Source of the DNA: Chara braunii
Lineage: Eukaryota > Streptophyta > Charophyceae > Charales > Characeae
Assembly: GCA_003427395.1 (NCBI GenBank)
Contig: BFEA01000493.1
Span: forward strand, 111,569 to 133,088
DNA: 21,520 nt
Direction of reading: 5' to 3'
A model generated the notes under the pieces. It ran no database searches. It was not told the origin of the DNA and saw only the letters and a list, made by a program, of their open reading frames with translations. Both the position numbers and the translations under genes were made by a program. Numbering within the stretch: the first letter of the stretch is position 1; each line of letters starts with the position of its first letter. Positions 1 through 8,841 of this stretch are shown here, piece by piece.

Positions 1-313
1 GACATTGCCATCTTTGGTGAATTTTTATTTTGTCTAGACAGAGCGAAATGCCCAAAAATTTACAGATGAGTACTTCACATAATACAAAACTCGTTAAAAA
101 AGTTTTAAAAAATAATAAAATTGTTTAGGCTCTGCAACAAAGTGAAAAAAAAAGTAAAAAGTGAAGAAAAAAAATAGTCAGTGTGCGAGCATGTTTCGAC
201 ACCGCAATCTTTGGCAATTTTTTTTTTTAATTAGAAAAATAACTTCAAAAAATTAATGCCCCGAAATAACTTTTGGAGGGGATCAAACGTCTTCGGGTTG
301 GGATCCCGAACGA
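1..313 (+). repeat. Direct repeat A, copy 1 (cut by window start)
   Basis: This AT-rich segment matches 1577-1896 in the same orientation. Shared landmarks in the same order are ATCTTTGG near the start, GAGTACTTCACAT versus GGGTACTTCACAT, an A-rich stretch, and CGGGTT followed by GGATCCCGAACG at the end. It contains a GC-rich patch at its right end and no coding sequence. The left end lies outside the window, so the full unit length is unknown. Its family is not recognised. Confidence 0.75.
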
Positions 314-332
314 GACTGCCTCTTGATGTGTC

Positions 333-397
333 AATGAAACTTCGTTGAAACAATTTGTCACAATCTCTCCTTATTTGTCCTCTTCTCCCTCTCGGCG
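333..397. repeat. Inverted repeat partner of 1951-2025
   Basis: The stretch containing TGTCCTCTTCTCCCTCTC is found reverse-complemented near 1952-1997 (GAGAGGGAGAAGAGGACA), and the similarity extends to TGAAAC-type sequence on the outer side. The direct repeat pair A is therefore followed by an inverted pair, so the left part of the window is a rearranged composite. No gene is visible. Confidence 0.6.
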
Positions 398-422
398 CTA
401 CGACGTTCGGGACGGGCTGAAC

Positions 423-475
423 GCCCGAACCCGAATGCCCGAACCCGAATGCCCGAACCCGAACGCCCGAACGTA
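423..475. repeat. 14-bp minisatellite, about 3.5 units
   Basis: Units of CCCGAACCCGAATG occur in tandem, the last ones degenerating to CCCGAACG. It is short and GC-rich within AT-rich surroundings. It is not a telomeric repeat of the plant type. Confidence 0.85.
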
Positions 476-495
476 CGGGACCCCTTGGGGGAGAG

Positions 496-700
496 AAGGT
501 TAACAACAGTCGTATTTTTCATCACCACTTCAGAAGACCTTGCACGACTTTAAGATTCAGCCTGCCTAAACAGGTGGTTTTCAGGATCTTCGGATTCTTC
601 ACAACTTCAGGACCATTCAGGATTTTCAAACTGTCTAAACTCTCACTTCATAATTTACATTTCTGAATTTTCGGCTACCCGTTAACCGCTTGTGCCTTAG
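496..700 (-). repeat. Interspersed repeat R, inverted copy
   Basis: The reverse complement of this segment matches the repeat cluster at 4776-5240. Shared pieces are the GGTTAACGGGTAGCC-like end, a run related to TGAGAGTTT..CAGTCTGAAAATCCTGAATGGTCCTGAAG, the AACCACCTGTTTAGGCAGGCTG block, and a tail with GTGATGAAAAATACG then a purine-rich end. It is non-coding. The family is not recognised. Confidence 0.7.
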
Positions 701-906
701 GGATGCGTTCGGCCGTTCGAGTTGAACGCGGATCAAAAAATATATACATATATATAACAATTCCAAAAAGTATGGAAAAAAAAATGTTATAAAGAAAACA
801 TTAAATAAACAACATTTGTCTTGTCAATATATCCAAATTCCTTACCAAACTTGAAATAAAAATAAAGTAAGAAAAATAAAAATAATAATAAAGAGAAGAA
901 AAAATC
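701..906. other. AT-rich spacer without genes
   Basis: It contains a short (TA)n-like stretch, poly-A runs and nothing recognisable as a gene. The final bases AAGAAAAAAT recur immediately right of the element ending at 1526 and may be a target duplication. Confidence 0.5.
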
Positions 907-1526
907 TAGGCTACCATCCGGGCTGCCCGGGTCACCTTTTTTTTTCGGGCGGCCCGGTCGTGCAAGGACTAGGGAAGGTCCTGACAAAGACGAAAAAAAA
1001 AAAAAAAAAATCCGAAAAAAAAAACTATGTTATGTAGAAAACTGGACAATTTTTACCTCAGGTTCACATCGAAATTCTTTACCATATTTAAAATAAAAAA
1101 TAAAGTTAAAAACTAGGCTACCAGAGTGGCCTGCGGTCACTTGTCCGGCCGGGCCAAAAAAATTAAAAAAAAATAATAATAAATAATATTTTTAAATTTT
1201 TATTTTTATTTTAGAAAAGGTAAAGAATTTTGATATAACCCTGAGGCAAAAGTTGTTCAGTTTATTTTTCTGCATAACATAGTGTTTTTTCGTATTTTTT
1301 GGGTTTTTTTTTTGTTTTGTTTTTTTTGCTGGGAGTCCTTGCACGGGCTGGCCATCCGGGACCCGGGCGGGCTGCTCGAAGTTGGACGACCCGGTCACAT
1401 GTTTCGCTGCACTATTCTTCTGCTGGTAGCCTAGGTTAAAAACTATTTTTATTTTTTTATTTTTTTATTTTTTTATTCTTTTTTTGCCAAGTCGGGCAAG
1501 TGGCCCTAGGCCGCTCTAGTAGCCTA
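907..1526 (+). mobile_element. TIR element, outer copy, interrupted by a nested copy
   Basis: The element begins TAGGCTACCA (907-916) and ends TAGTAGCCTA (to 1526), an imperfect terminal inverted repeat. Its own sequence is 907-1113 plus about 1435-1526; the middle is a second copy inserted in reverse. The left part matches the left part of the 2355-2650 copy (GGGCTGCCC, CGTGCAAGGACT, poly-A, ACTATGTTATG, TTCTTTACCA). The right part (GGGCAAGTGG..CTAG) matches that copy's right end. It has no coding capacity, so it is non-autonomous. A hAT-like origin is suggested only by the 8-bp duplication at the third copy. Confidence 0.65.
1114..1433 (-). mobile_element. TIR element, inner copy nested in the outer one
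   Basis: It starts TAGGCTACCAG at 1114 and ends CTGGTAGCCTA at 1433. Read on the minus strand it carries the family order: TAGGCTACCAG, GC-rich block, CGTGCAAGGACT, ATGTTATGCAGAAAA, CTCAGGGT, TTCTTTACC. GTTAAAAAC precedes it and recurs just after it (1435-1443), consistent with an 8-9 bp target duplication within the outer element. It has no open frame of its own. Confidence 0.7.
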
Positions 1527-1576
1527 AAGAAAAAATGAAAAGATAATTAAAATTAGTGAGTGAGCGAACACGTTTT

Positions 1577-1896
1577 TAACACTCAATCTTTGGCAAATTT
1601 TCATTTTGTTTTGGCAGTTCCAAATGCCATGAAAATCTATAAATGGGTACTTCACATGATACGAAACTCATTAAAAAAGTTTCAAAAAATAATAAAATTG
1701 TTTAGCCTCTGCAATAAAGTAAAAACAGAAAGTTAAAAAGGAAAAAAAGTAAAATAGTGAGTGGGTGAGCACATTTTGACACCACCATCTTTTCGCAATT
1801 TTTTTTTTTTTAAAGAAAAAATGACTTCAAAAGTTTTAGGCCCCGAAATATTTTTTGGCGGGGGTCGAACGCTTTCGGGTTCGGATCCCGAACGGG
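1577..1896 (+). repeat. Direct repeat A, copy 2
   Basis: Second copy of the segment at 1-313, with the same landmarks in the same order and many substitutions. It includes an internal echo of its own start: the phrase near 1565-1600 resembles the phrase near 1764-1800 (GAGCGAACACG.. versus GAGCACATT.., each followed by an ATCTTT-type string). Short frames here overlap poly-A/T runs and are not genes. Confidence 0.75.
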
Positions 1897-1950
1897 ACCC
1901 CGAACGCTCGTATGTGCAAAGGTATAATGAAATAGAGTTGCCCGGTAAAC

Positions 1951-2025
1951 CTTAGGCTGAGAGGGAGAAGAGGACAATAAATGAGGGGTTGTGGCAAACT
2001 ATTTCGTCGCAGTTTCACCGATATA
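1951..2025. repeat. Inverted repeat partner of 333-397
   Basis: Contains GAGAGGGAGAAGAGGACA, the reverse complement of a block at about 377-394. The flanking similarity extends on both sides. No gene is visible. Confidence 0.6.
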
Positions 2026-2084
2026 TAAAACTATGAAACAGACGACACCGAAACGACAAAAAAAACAAAAGAAAAAGAAAATTT

Positions 2085-2320
2085 TCGCACCATGCCAAAC
2101 GATGAATGAAAAAGGAAAAGGAAAAAAAATCCGGCCGCGGGTGTATGCGGCCGCCCGACCACCGCGAATACCTTCTGCCTTCTACCAACGGAAAAAAAAA
2201 GCACAACGCGCGCCAAACGATAAACGAAAAAGAAAAAGAGAAAAAATATCCGGCCACGGGTGTATGAGGCCGTTTGACCACCGCGAATACCATTTTCCTT
2301 TTTCTTTTACTTTACGTGCT
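2085..2320. repeat. 118-bp tandem duplication
   Basis: Two adjacent copies begin around GCCAAACGAT (2094 and 2212) and each contain an A-rich stretch, CCGGCC.CGGGTGTATG and CCACCGCGAATACC (2159 and 2278). The period is 118-119 bp. Long open frames across it on either strand are by-products of the A-rich/T-rich composition. Confidence 0.85.
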
Positions 2321-2354
2321 CACGCTCTTAATCAATAGTTTTGTATATATATAC

Positions 2355-2650
2355 TAGGCTACCAGTCGAGCTGCCCAGGAAACCCTATTTTGTCGGGCGG
2401 CCCGACCGTGCAAGGACTAAGGAAGGATCCAGAAAAAAAAAAAAAAAAAAAAAAAAAATCCGAAAAAAACTATGTTATGCAGAAAACTAAACTGAACAAC
2501 TTTTTGCCTCAGGGTCACATCAAAATTCTTTACCAAATTTTAAAAATATATATATATATTATAATATATATTTATATATATATATATATTTTTTCGTTTT
2601 TTTTTTTTTGCCCGGTCGGGCAAGTGGACCCGGGCCACTCTGGTAGCCTA
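2355..2650 (+). mobile_element. TIR element, cleanest copy, with 8-bp duplication
   Basis: The 296-bp element starts TAGGCTACCAG and ends CTGGTAGCCTA, an 11-bp perfect terminal inverted repeat. ATATATAC lies directly before (2347-2354) and directly after (2651-2658), an apparent 8-bp target duplication; the AT-repeat context means chance is possible. Inside are a long poly-A, ATGTTATGCAGAAAA, a (TA)n tract and a poly-T. Size, lack of coding sequence and 8-bp duplication suggest a hAT-type miniature element; the superfamily is inferred. Confidence 0.7.
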
Positions 2651-3757
2651 ATATATACATATATTTAATATTATATATACTATATATATATGTAAATCTA
2701 TATTGCATCATCACATTGAAAACCAGATACTCGTGTATCGTACAGAACGCAGAACACAACAAGTAAATACCAAATCAGGGCAAAGCAATAAACTCAATTG
2801 TCAATATCAGCCTCTGTCCCGCAACCATCAACAATGTATTCAACATCGCTCTCCCCTATGGCACCTGGTGCCCAACCACGAACTTATGACACATATCCTA
2901 GCCTACTACACTATGCTGACGCAATTGGAAAAAGTTAAACAACGGAACTGTTGCACATCAAGATGTTGCTCATGCGGACCTCAACAACACACCAAACAGG
3001 TCCTCGCCTCGCCTACTCTCAGTCCTTGACTGTCCCCTGACAGGCTTACCACCTCCTAAGGACCATGACCAACCCCACTGGCTTCCATGCATAAGCAGCA
3101 CTACATAGAGTAGCATTAGACACCAGGACTTGTGTGCAACCAATTGTGGCTAAGTGCTCTTATAATGAGCGCTCCAACAAGGCCCACGCAGCACGTAGCA
3201 GCCATAATGTGTATGGACTGGTGCCCAACACTTTCCTTTATGGAAAGTGCACGCTGCTTGGACCCTGCATCGACGTGCTTGCCTGGTTCCTAGTAACTTC
3301 ATGTGCAGTCCCAGTATCTACGCACAAGGTTTGTACTGAATGTGCTCTGGGCCCGGATCGGTTCGAGGGGTCAACTACCCGACGTGGCCCTAGTTGCTCA
3401 CTATTTCCTGATTGGCTGGAATGTCTTGTGTAGTATCGCAGCGAGTGTGAGATTCTCGTGCCCACAATGCTCTTGTCACGCAGCTAGGGTTGTGTTTGTT
3501 CTCAATTGTCTGACACTGCTCTGTAATTGTCGGGCGTGGGGGCAAGGTATTGGGCTCTGTACGAAGGGCCCAAGCGACCTTTTTTCTCAACCAGCCTTTC
3601 GGTTGGGGCTTTGTTCAGGGTCCGCCAAGACCTTAATGCCTCGCACTCTCTACTCCATAGCTTTGATAATCATTTGAGATGCTGCTACTGAACCTTAACT
3701 TTCGTTGTGAGAAGAGTTTTTTCGTAGAAGGACAAAACTACTTGTGTCGACTTCATT
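2651..3757. other. No recognisable gene
   Basis: After a short AT-repeat stretch (to about 2700) the composition becomes ordinary. Open frames up to 124 codons occur on both strands (for example 3303-3677 plus, which starts at GTG), but none contains a domain I recognise. One frame around 2770-3070 reads as protein-like sequence broken by stops and could be an old retroelement remnant; this is not assigned. Confidence 0.4.
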
Positions 3758-4580
3758 AATTCCTCATTCGTGAACCATCGATCTTCCTTAGGATCGGTGA
3801 GGTGCATGAATCTGATCAGTATTCTCTTTGAGGTTTTGGCTGTCTTCCACGATAAGTAGGCTTTGGAACAAGCACCTCCCGGTGCTCCACAATCTTGTTG
3901 ATGTCCACATGTTCATTCATGGTTGCGGACAGTATAGACGAACTCGAGGAAAACTGAAATTTCTCAGCCAAAGGTGCAAGCTTGGAAAAATGGAATACAG
4001 CATAAGTGCATAGATATTTAGGGATACTGATGACATAGGAGGGACAATCAGGGTCACTTCATACAGTATCTATAACTTGCCAATGCCCAAAATACTATGG
4101 TATCGACTTCCTAGAAATGTTTAACTTTTCTCCAAATTTTTATGACTTACCAGACGGACGTAACCATTGCACCATCACACTTCTGAATTTTCTCGACAGC
4201 TTGTTGCAGCATCTTCTCATAATCGACAACAAATTCAATATTGTCCGATGTTGTTGTGGGCTGGTTTTTACGTAGGAGGATGTCAAGAGTGAACCTAGGC
4301 TTCCGACGAATATGAAGTTGGTTGGGAGACATATCAGTGGTGTTATGCACAACATTATTGTACAAGCTGGTCATGAGAGGTAACTTCTCAGCCCTATCAT
4401 CCTGCCTCAACTTATAGTGTCGAAGCAAGTGTTGCTTCACACAATTCATTTATTCCGGATGATTATTGACTTTAAGATGGTTTTTCTGAAATCATATGCA
4501 ATTGGGAGTCTATTTGCTCAACAACTTTCTTTCATAGTTCATTATTGAAGCAGACACCTCTATCGCTCATAATGGATCTT
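3758..4580 (-). pseudogene. Chromovirus integrase C-terminus and chromodomain-like tail, copy 1
   Basis: This is a decayed minus-strand piece of Ty3/gypsy pol. The best frame is 4147-4449, with an ATG at 4449. It contains DDRAEKLPL, NTTDMSPNQL and RRKPRFTLDIL, matching the C-terminal half of the integrase core (in the family, WAE.LP..E.AYN, then T..SPF.L..G..PR). Further left on the same strand come a KLAPLAEK-like linker and a chromodomain-like tail beginning HVDINKIVEHRE, followed after a one-base frameshift by DRWFTNEEL. Upstream, 4500-4580 encodes the region around the central catalytic Asp, with stops. No LTR, RNase H or RT is attached. It matches 5253-6081 over its whole length. Confidence 0.75.
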
Positions 4581-4775
4581 CCTTCCTCGACTTGTAGTGT
4601 CGGAGCAAGCGTTGCTCCACACAATTCATTTGTTCCGGATGGTTATTGGCTTTAAGATGTTTTTTCTGAAATAATCTGCAATTGGGAGTTCATTTGCTCA
4701 ACAACTTTCTTTCGTAGTTCACTATTGAAGCAGACACCACTATTGAAGCAGACACCTCTATCGCTCATAAGACAC
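4405..4775 (-). repeat. ~184-bp tandem duplication within the integrase fragment
   Basis: The segment 4405-4580 is repeated at about 4589-4770 (AGTGTCG.AGCAAG.GTTGCT.CACACAATTCATTT and following). Inside the second copy an 18-bp unit, ACTATTGAAGCAGACACC, is itself doubled (4721-4738 and 4739-4756). The duplication repeats the coding strip upstream of copy 1 but adds no intact frame. Confidence 0.8.
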
Positions 4776-5240
4776 AAGCGGTTATCGGGTAGCTGAAAAT
4801 TCAGGAAGGAAAATTTTAAAGTGAGAGTTTTGGGCAGTCTGAAAATCCTGAATGGTCCTCAAGTGGTAAAAGGTCCGAAGACCCTGAAAACCACTTGTTT
4901 AGGCAGGCTGCATCCTGAAGTGGTGAAGGGTGTCCTGAAATGGTCAAGTGAGAGTTTTGGGCAGTCTGAAAATCCTAAATGGTCCTGAAGTGGTGAAAGG
5001 TCCGAAGACCATGAAACCCACCCTTCACCACTTGAGGATGCAGTTTGCCTAAATAGGTGGTTATCAGGGTCTTAGGAGCTTTCACCAATTCTAGACCATT
5101 CAGGATTTTTAGACCTGAATGGTCCTGAAGAGGTGAAAGGTCTGAAGATCCTGAAAACCACCTGTTTATACAGGTTGCATCTTGAAGTGGTGAAGAGTGT
5201 CATGGTGATGAAAAATACGGTTGTTGTTAATCTTCTCTCT
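4776..5240. repeat. Fold-back cluster of repeat R (four partial copies)
   Basis: Copies run plus (4776-4932), plus (about 4943-5022), minus (about 5022-5107) and plus (about 5112-5240). The third and fourth form an imperfect palindrome with arms of about 85-90 bp around 5108, with the arms meeting at GACCATTCAGGATT and ACCTGAATGGTC. Common blocks are CAGTCTGAAAATCCT, GGTCCTGAAGTGGTGAAAGG and AACCACCTGTTTA. A further remote copy lies at 496-700 and a short one at 6183-6235. It is non-coding. Confidence 0.75.
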
Positions 5241-5252
5241 TATAAGATCGCG

Positions 5253-6081
5253 AATTCCTCATTCATGAACCATCGATCTTCTTTAGGATCGGTGAGGTGT
5301 CTGAATCTGACCAATATTCTTTTTGAGGTGGTGGTCTTCCACGACCACTAGGCTTGGGAACAAGCACCTTCGGGTGCTCCACAATCTTGTTGATATCCAC
5401 ATGATCATTCATGGTTGGGGGCATCATAGACCAACTCGAGGAAAACTGGTATTTCTCAACGAAGGTGCAAGCTTGGAGGAATGGAATATAAGATAAGTGT
5501 GTAGATATTTAGGGATACTGATGACATAGGAGGGACAATCAGGGTCACTTCGTACAATATTTAAAGTTTTCCAACGCACAAAATACTATGGTATCAACTT
5601 CCTAGAAATGTTTAACTTTTCTCCCAATTTTGAAGACTTACCAGACGGATATCACCATTGCACAATGATACTTATGAATTTGCTCAACAACGTGTTGCAG
5701 CATCTTCTCATAATCGACAACAAATTCAATGTTCTACGGTACTGTTGTGGGCTGTTTTTTAAGTAAGAGAAAGTGAAGAGTGAACTTAGGCTTCCAACCA
5801 AGATGAAGTTGGTTGGGAGACATATCAGTGGTGCTGTGTACAACATGATTGCACAGGCTGGTGATGAGAGGTAACTTCTCAGCCCTATCATCCTGCCTCG
5901 ACTTGTAGTGTCGGATGATTATTGTCAAGTGTTGCTTCACACAATTCATTTGTTCTGGATGGTTATTGACTTTAAGATGATTTTTCTGAAATCATCTGCA
6001 ATTCGGATTCCATTTGCTCAACTACCTTTTTTTCATAGTTCACTATTGAAGCAGGCACCTCTATTGCTCATAATGGATCTT
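5253..6081 (-). pseudogene. Chromovirus integrase C-terminus and chromodomain-like tail, copy 2
   Basis: Second copy of the element fragment at 3758-4580, in the same orientation and with essentially the same two endpoints (AATTCCTCATTC on the left, CTCATAATGGATCTT on the right). Minus-strand frames 5734-5949 and 5652-5891 contain DDRAEKLPL, STTDMSPNQL and KPKFTL, again the integrase core C-terminus. The chromodomain-like tail reads HVDINKIVEHPK, then GRGRPP, then KEY followed by a frameshift at the same place as in copy 1. Frame breaks and stops exclude function. As in copy 1, LTRs and upstream pol are missing. Confidence 0.75.
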
Positions 6082-6182
6082 GGCAAGTAAAAGTCACGCA
6101 CCCAATTGTCTATGAAGAGTTTGATGAATGTTCAATCTTAGTAGTTTTTGGAATGATAACTAACTTAACATACTTTCATCAA

Positions 6183-6235
6183 CGGTTATCGCGTACCTGA
6201 AATTTCATAGATGAAAATTGTGAAGTGAGAAAAAC
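6183..6235 (+). repeat. Short remnant of repeat R
   Basis: ACGGTTATCGCGTACCTGAAA and the following GTGAAGTGAGA resemble the start of the R cluster at 4778 (GCGGTTATCGGGTAGCTGAAA). Each chromovirus fragment is thus followed on its right by an R-type sequence, which suggests a shared history. Confidence 0.5.
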
Positions 6236-8130
6236 TTAGTCGTTTTGCTTGTCATGAAAATCATGCTTTGCGGGTCAGTATCAGAAAATAGCAGTCTCAC
6301 TAAAAAATTGTTTAGGGCGTTAGGTAAAATCAATGCGACTAACTTAGGAGATCCGCACTGTATATCTTTGTTCGAGTTTGGGTGACAATTCGCGTAGAAT
6401 ATTATTCGTTCCCCCATCTTGCAACAATTACAAATACCTTCGATTAGTTATCATCTAGCATAACAAGTAAAAATCACCCTATGTAGATTAATAGTTCGAT
6501 AACAATATACCTCTCAAGAATGGTGAAAGTTTTTTATGACAAATAAGTTGTCTCTCAAATCATTGTTTCGTTGTCAAACACATCAGTCCTGCAGGGGGAC
6601 CGTCCAGGCCGCGTCAGCGGTGCCGCTCCGGCCGAGTGCGTCATCCATACCTTTCGCAAACCCCTATGACAGGATAGGGTTACACGAGGTACAACTTACT
6701 TACACTTGTGGGAGTTATTCCCATCCCATCGGTGGGTGTATCCCCGACGAACTACTAAACCACATGCGAAAGCTTATCGAGTGCAATCGCAAAGGTGGAC
6801 CAACCTATGACGTTTCTCGTTCACTACAATATGGGGAGTATGCGAGGTCAAACGCCCAAAACAAACCCGTACGCGAACGGATCTCCCAAGTGCGATTCTG
6901 AGTCGGTCGATTAGAATGATCAATTTAACCACGTGTTAAACTTCCAAAAGAAATAAGTCCAATCCTCATACTTAGATCATGCTTAGTCTCTTTTTCGAGG
7001 CAACCCATAACCCTTCGGTACATTAACAACTCGGTGTCATATGCAAGACTTCGAATAAATAGCAAGGCGGTGAAAGCCTCATCTAATTATGCATGAATAC
7101 GCAAATAGTCGCAATGATGACATACTATGTGGTACCCATGACCATGCAACCCATTCGCATTCGACGCTCAGGTATCGACTAAAGAGCATAATCAATCAAC
7201 TATACGAGTGCACACTTGAGAGGATTTTTTCTTTGTCTCAACCTGACTTACTCAAACCCCCCACACGATCAATGAATCGTGCAAGTGCACAAGGTGTAAC
7301 CATAGTGGGTCACTGGATATGAGACGATCACTCTCAGAGTCAAACTGTGACTTCTTTTCAATACGCAAACAACCCTAGATAAGTCAAATCTTAAATTCAA
7401 ATTAAAAACATACTTGCAGTCACACAAAGATTGAACATTGACAAACCACACACCAAAGGGGCCAACTTTTCTGCTCTCTGCACTCACACCCTTTGCCTTA
7501 TTCACACAGGCCTCAACCTTTGTCCAACCTTTCCAAAAATAAAACACTTAGACCATTTTAAACAGTCATTTAAACCACCACTCTACCCGACACCGAAAGT
7601 GGTATTTCGGTGAGTTCGGGGTGAGTATTTGGGGAGGGCGTTGACCGGCAGGTGTAGGCGGGTCCAATCCTGCAATTCTCACGTGCCAAATTTGATGTTT
7701 TTTCGTGCTAAACAAAAATAAGAAAACAATCTGAATATTTGATATCCTGTAGATTAGGTAGTGTGATCTTCTAGGAAAAATATCACAAAAAAATAAATAA
7801 ATCATTTTGCCTATCAAATAACTGTCGCACAAATTTGTCACACTTTTTATTTTTGTCGGTCTACAACTCTTGGGCCAAAGAAGAAAAATACCCAAATTTC
7901 AGCGATTTTTAACGCTCAGAATAATATGTACAAAAATATGAAAATTGAAGAGTCGACAAATTTGGTTGTGATATTTGCAAAAACAAATTAAAAAAATAAA
8001 TAAAAATGATTTCAACCACGAAATAGATCGTGGCGGCAATTCATCGCATTTTCCACTGTCGTCGCTGTGCCGGTTTTCCACACTTTGCTATTGGTATCCT
8101 CAAGAACATGTGCTAACGGTCCCCCGACTT
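6236..8130. other. No recognised gene; one 121-codon ORF
   Basis: The longest ATG-started frame is 6536-6901 (plus, 121 codons). Its composition is unremarkable: four Cys scattered, no zinc-binding spacing, no membrane segment and no family I recognise. The stretch around 6590-6650 is conspicuously GC-rich. From 7640 the DNA turns AT-rich, and the two stretches around 7780-7810 and 7960-8010 share similar A-rich phrases. No RNA gene was found. I do not assign a function anywhere here. Confidence 0.4.
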
Positions 8131-8741
8131 TCCAACGTCGAAGGGACAAGGTTTTGTTGATGCCTCGGCTAATTGCACCATCTTGACCCGAAGCTGTAGG
8201 CTATACTTGGATTTTGTATAGCCTAAGCAATGGTTTACCCCTACCTTGACCTCGGGTTTTTGTTTGTATTCTGTTTTTTTAATTTTAGCTTTGTCATAGT
8301 TGGTGTGTTTTTAGGCCCTTAGAACCCAGACGTTTTTGAACCGGCACCGAACATGGGCAGATATAATGTACTTGGTCAAGATAGCAACTTATGTTAGGCC
8401 TAAAATTTCATCGTTTGGTAGGACAATATGGCTAGGTACAGATGTTGTTGGTTACTTTACCGGTTCAGGAAGTACCGAGTGTTGATGTCGAGGGACCGAA
8501 AACATCCGCTCATGTAGTACTTAAGCCTCGGTAGTAATCCTCTTTCGCTGATGGTCCGTCACGACATTTGCCGCAATTGACCGTGGTTGGTGGAACGATT
8601 GGTGGATCATTGGGTTAGTGCATCGAGTCTTAAAGTACTGATTGTTGGATTTCTACTTTTGTGTTACGTGTGGTATGTTGCTATTGCTTACCATGCAAGT
8701 GTTGACTTTAATGGAATCAACTTGTATTTTTCATAGGCCTT
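8131..8741 (+). repeat. Left pseudo-LTR of the Penelope-like element
   Basis: About 610 bp is repeated directly at 13265-13880, roughly 90% identical by eye, with near-perfect blocks such as AACATGGGCAGATATAATG and TTTCATCGTTTGGTAGGAC. The two copies bracket the RT/GIY-YIG coding region. Penelope-like elements are known for such LTR-like direct repeats, produced by tandem or partly tandem insertion rather than by an LTR mechanism. The left boundary is fuzzy (similarity fades before GTCGAAGGGA), so this copy may be truncated. The end, CATAGGCCTT, matches CATAGACCTT of the other copy. Confidence 0.8.
8197..8225 (+). other. 10-bp hairpin in left pseudo-LTR
   Basis: TAGGCTATAC pairs with GTATAGCCTA across a 9-nt loop. 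In the right copy the stem survives as TAGGTTATAC/GTATAGCCTA because the single stem change gives a G-U pair. A structural RNA role is inference. Confidence 0.6.
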
Positions 8742-8841
8742 CTTGATGCATGTGTGAACCTTCCTAGAGTCATCTACTAGGAGTGAGTGAGCACGATATT
8801 GATTCATAGTGACTTTGTGATCTTTATTCAAGAGTCGCTCA

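Noticed and set aside
423-475. CCCGAA repeats as telomeric sequence.
   Set aside because: The unit is 14 bp, only about 3.5 copies, and unlike the plant-type CCCTAAA.
231-506. Minus-strand 91-codon ORF.
   Set aside because: It runs through the CCCGAA minisatellite and repeat A; its repetitive sequence reflects the repeat.
2015-2338. Several overlapping ORFs on both strands, up to 115 codons.
   Set aside because: They follow from the A-rich/T-rich 118-bp tandem duplication and have Lys- or Phe-rich low-complexity translations.
6536-6901. 121-codon ORF as a host gene.
   Set aside because: It has an ATG, but no recognisable domain and nothing beside it to support a gene.
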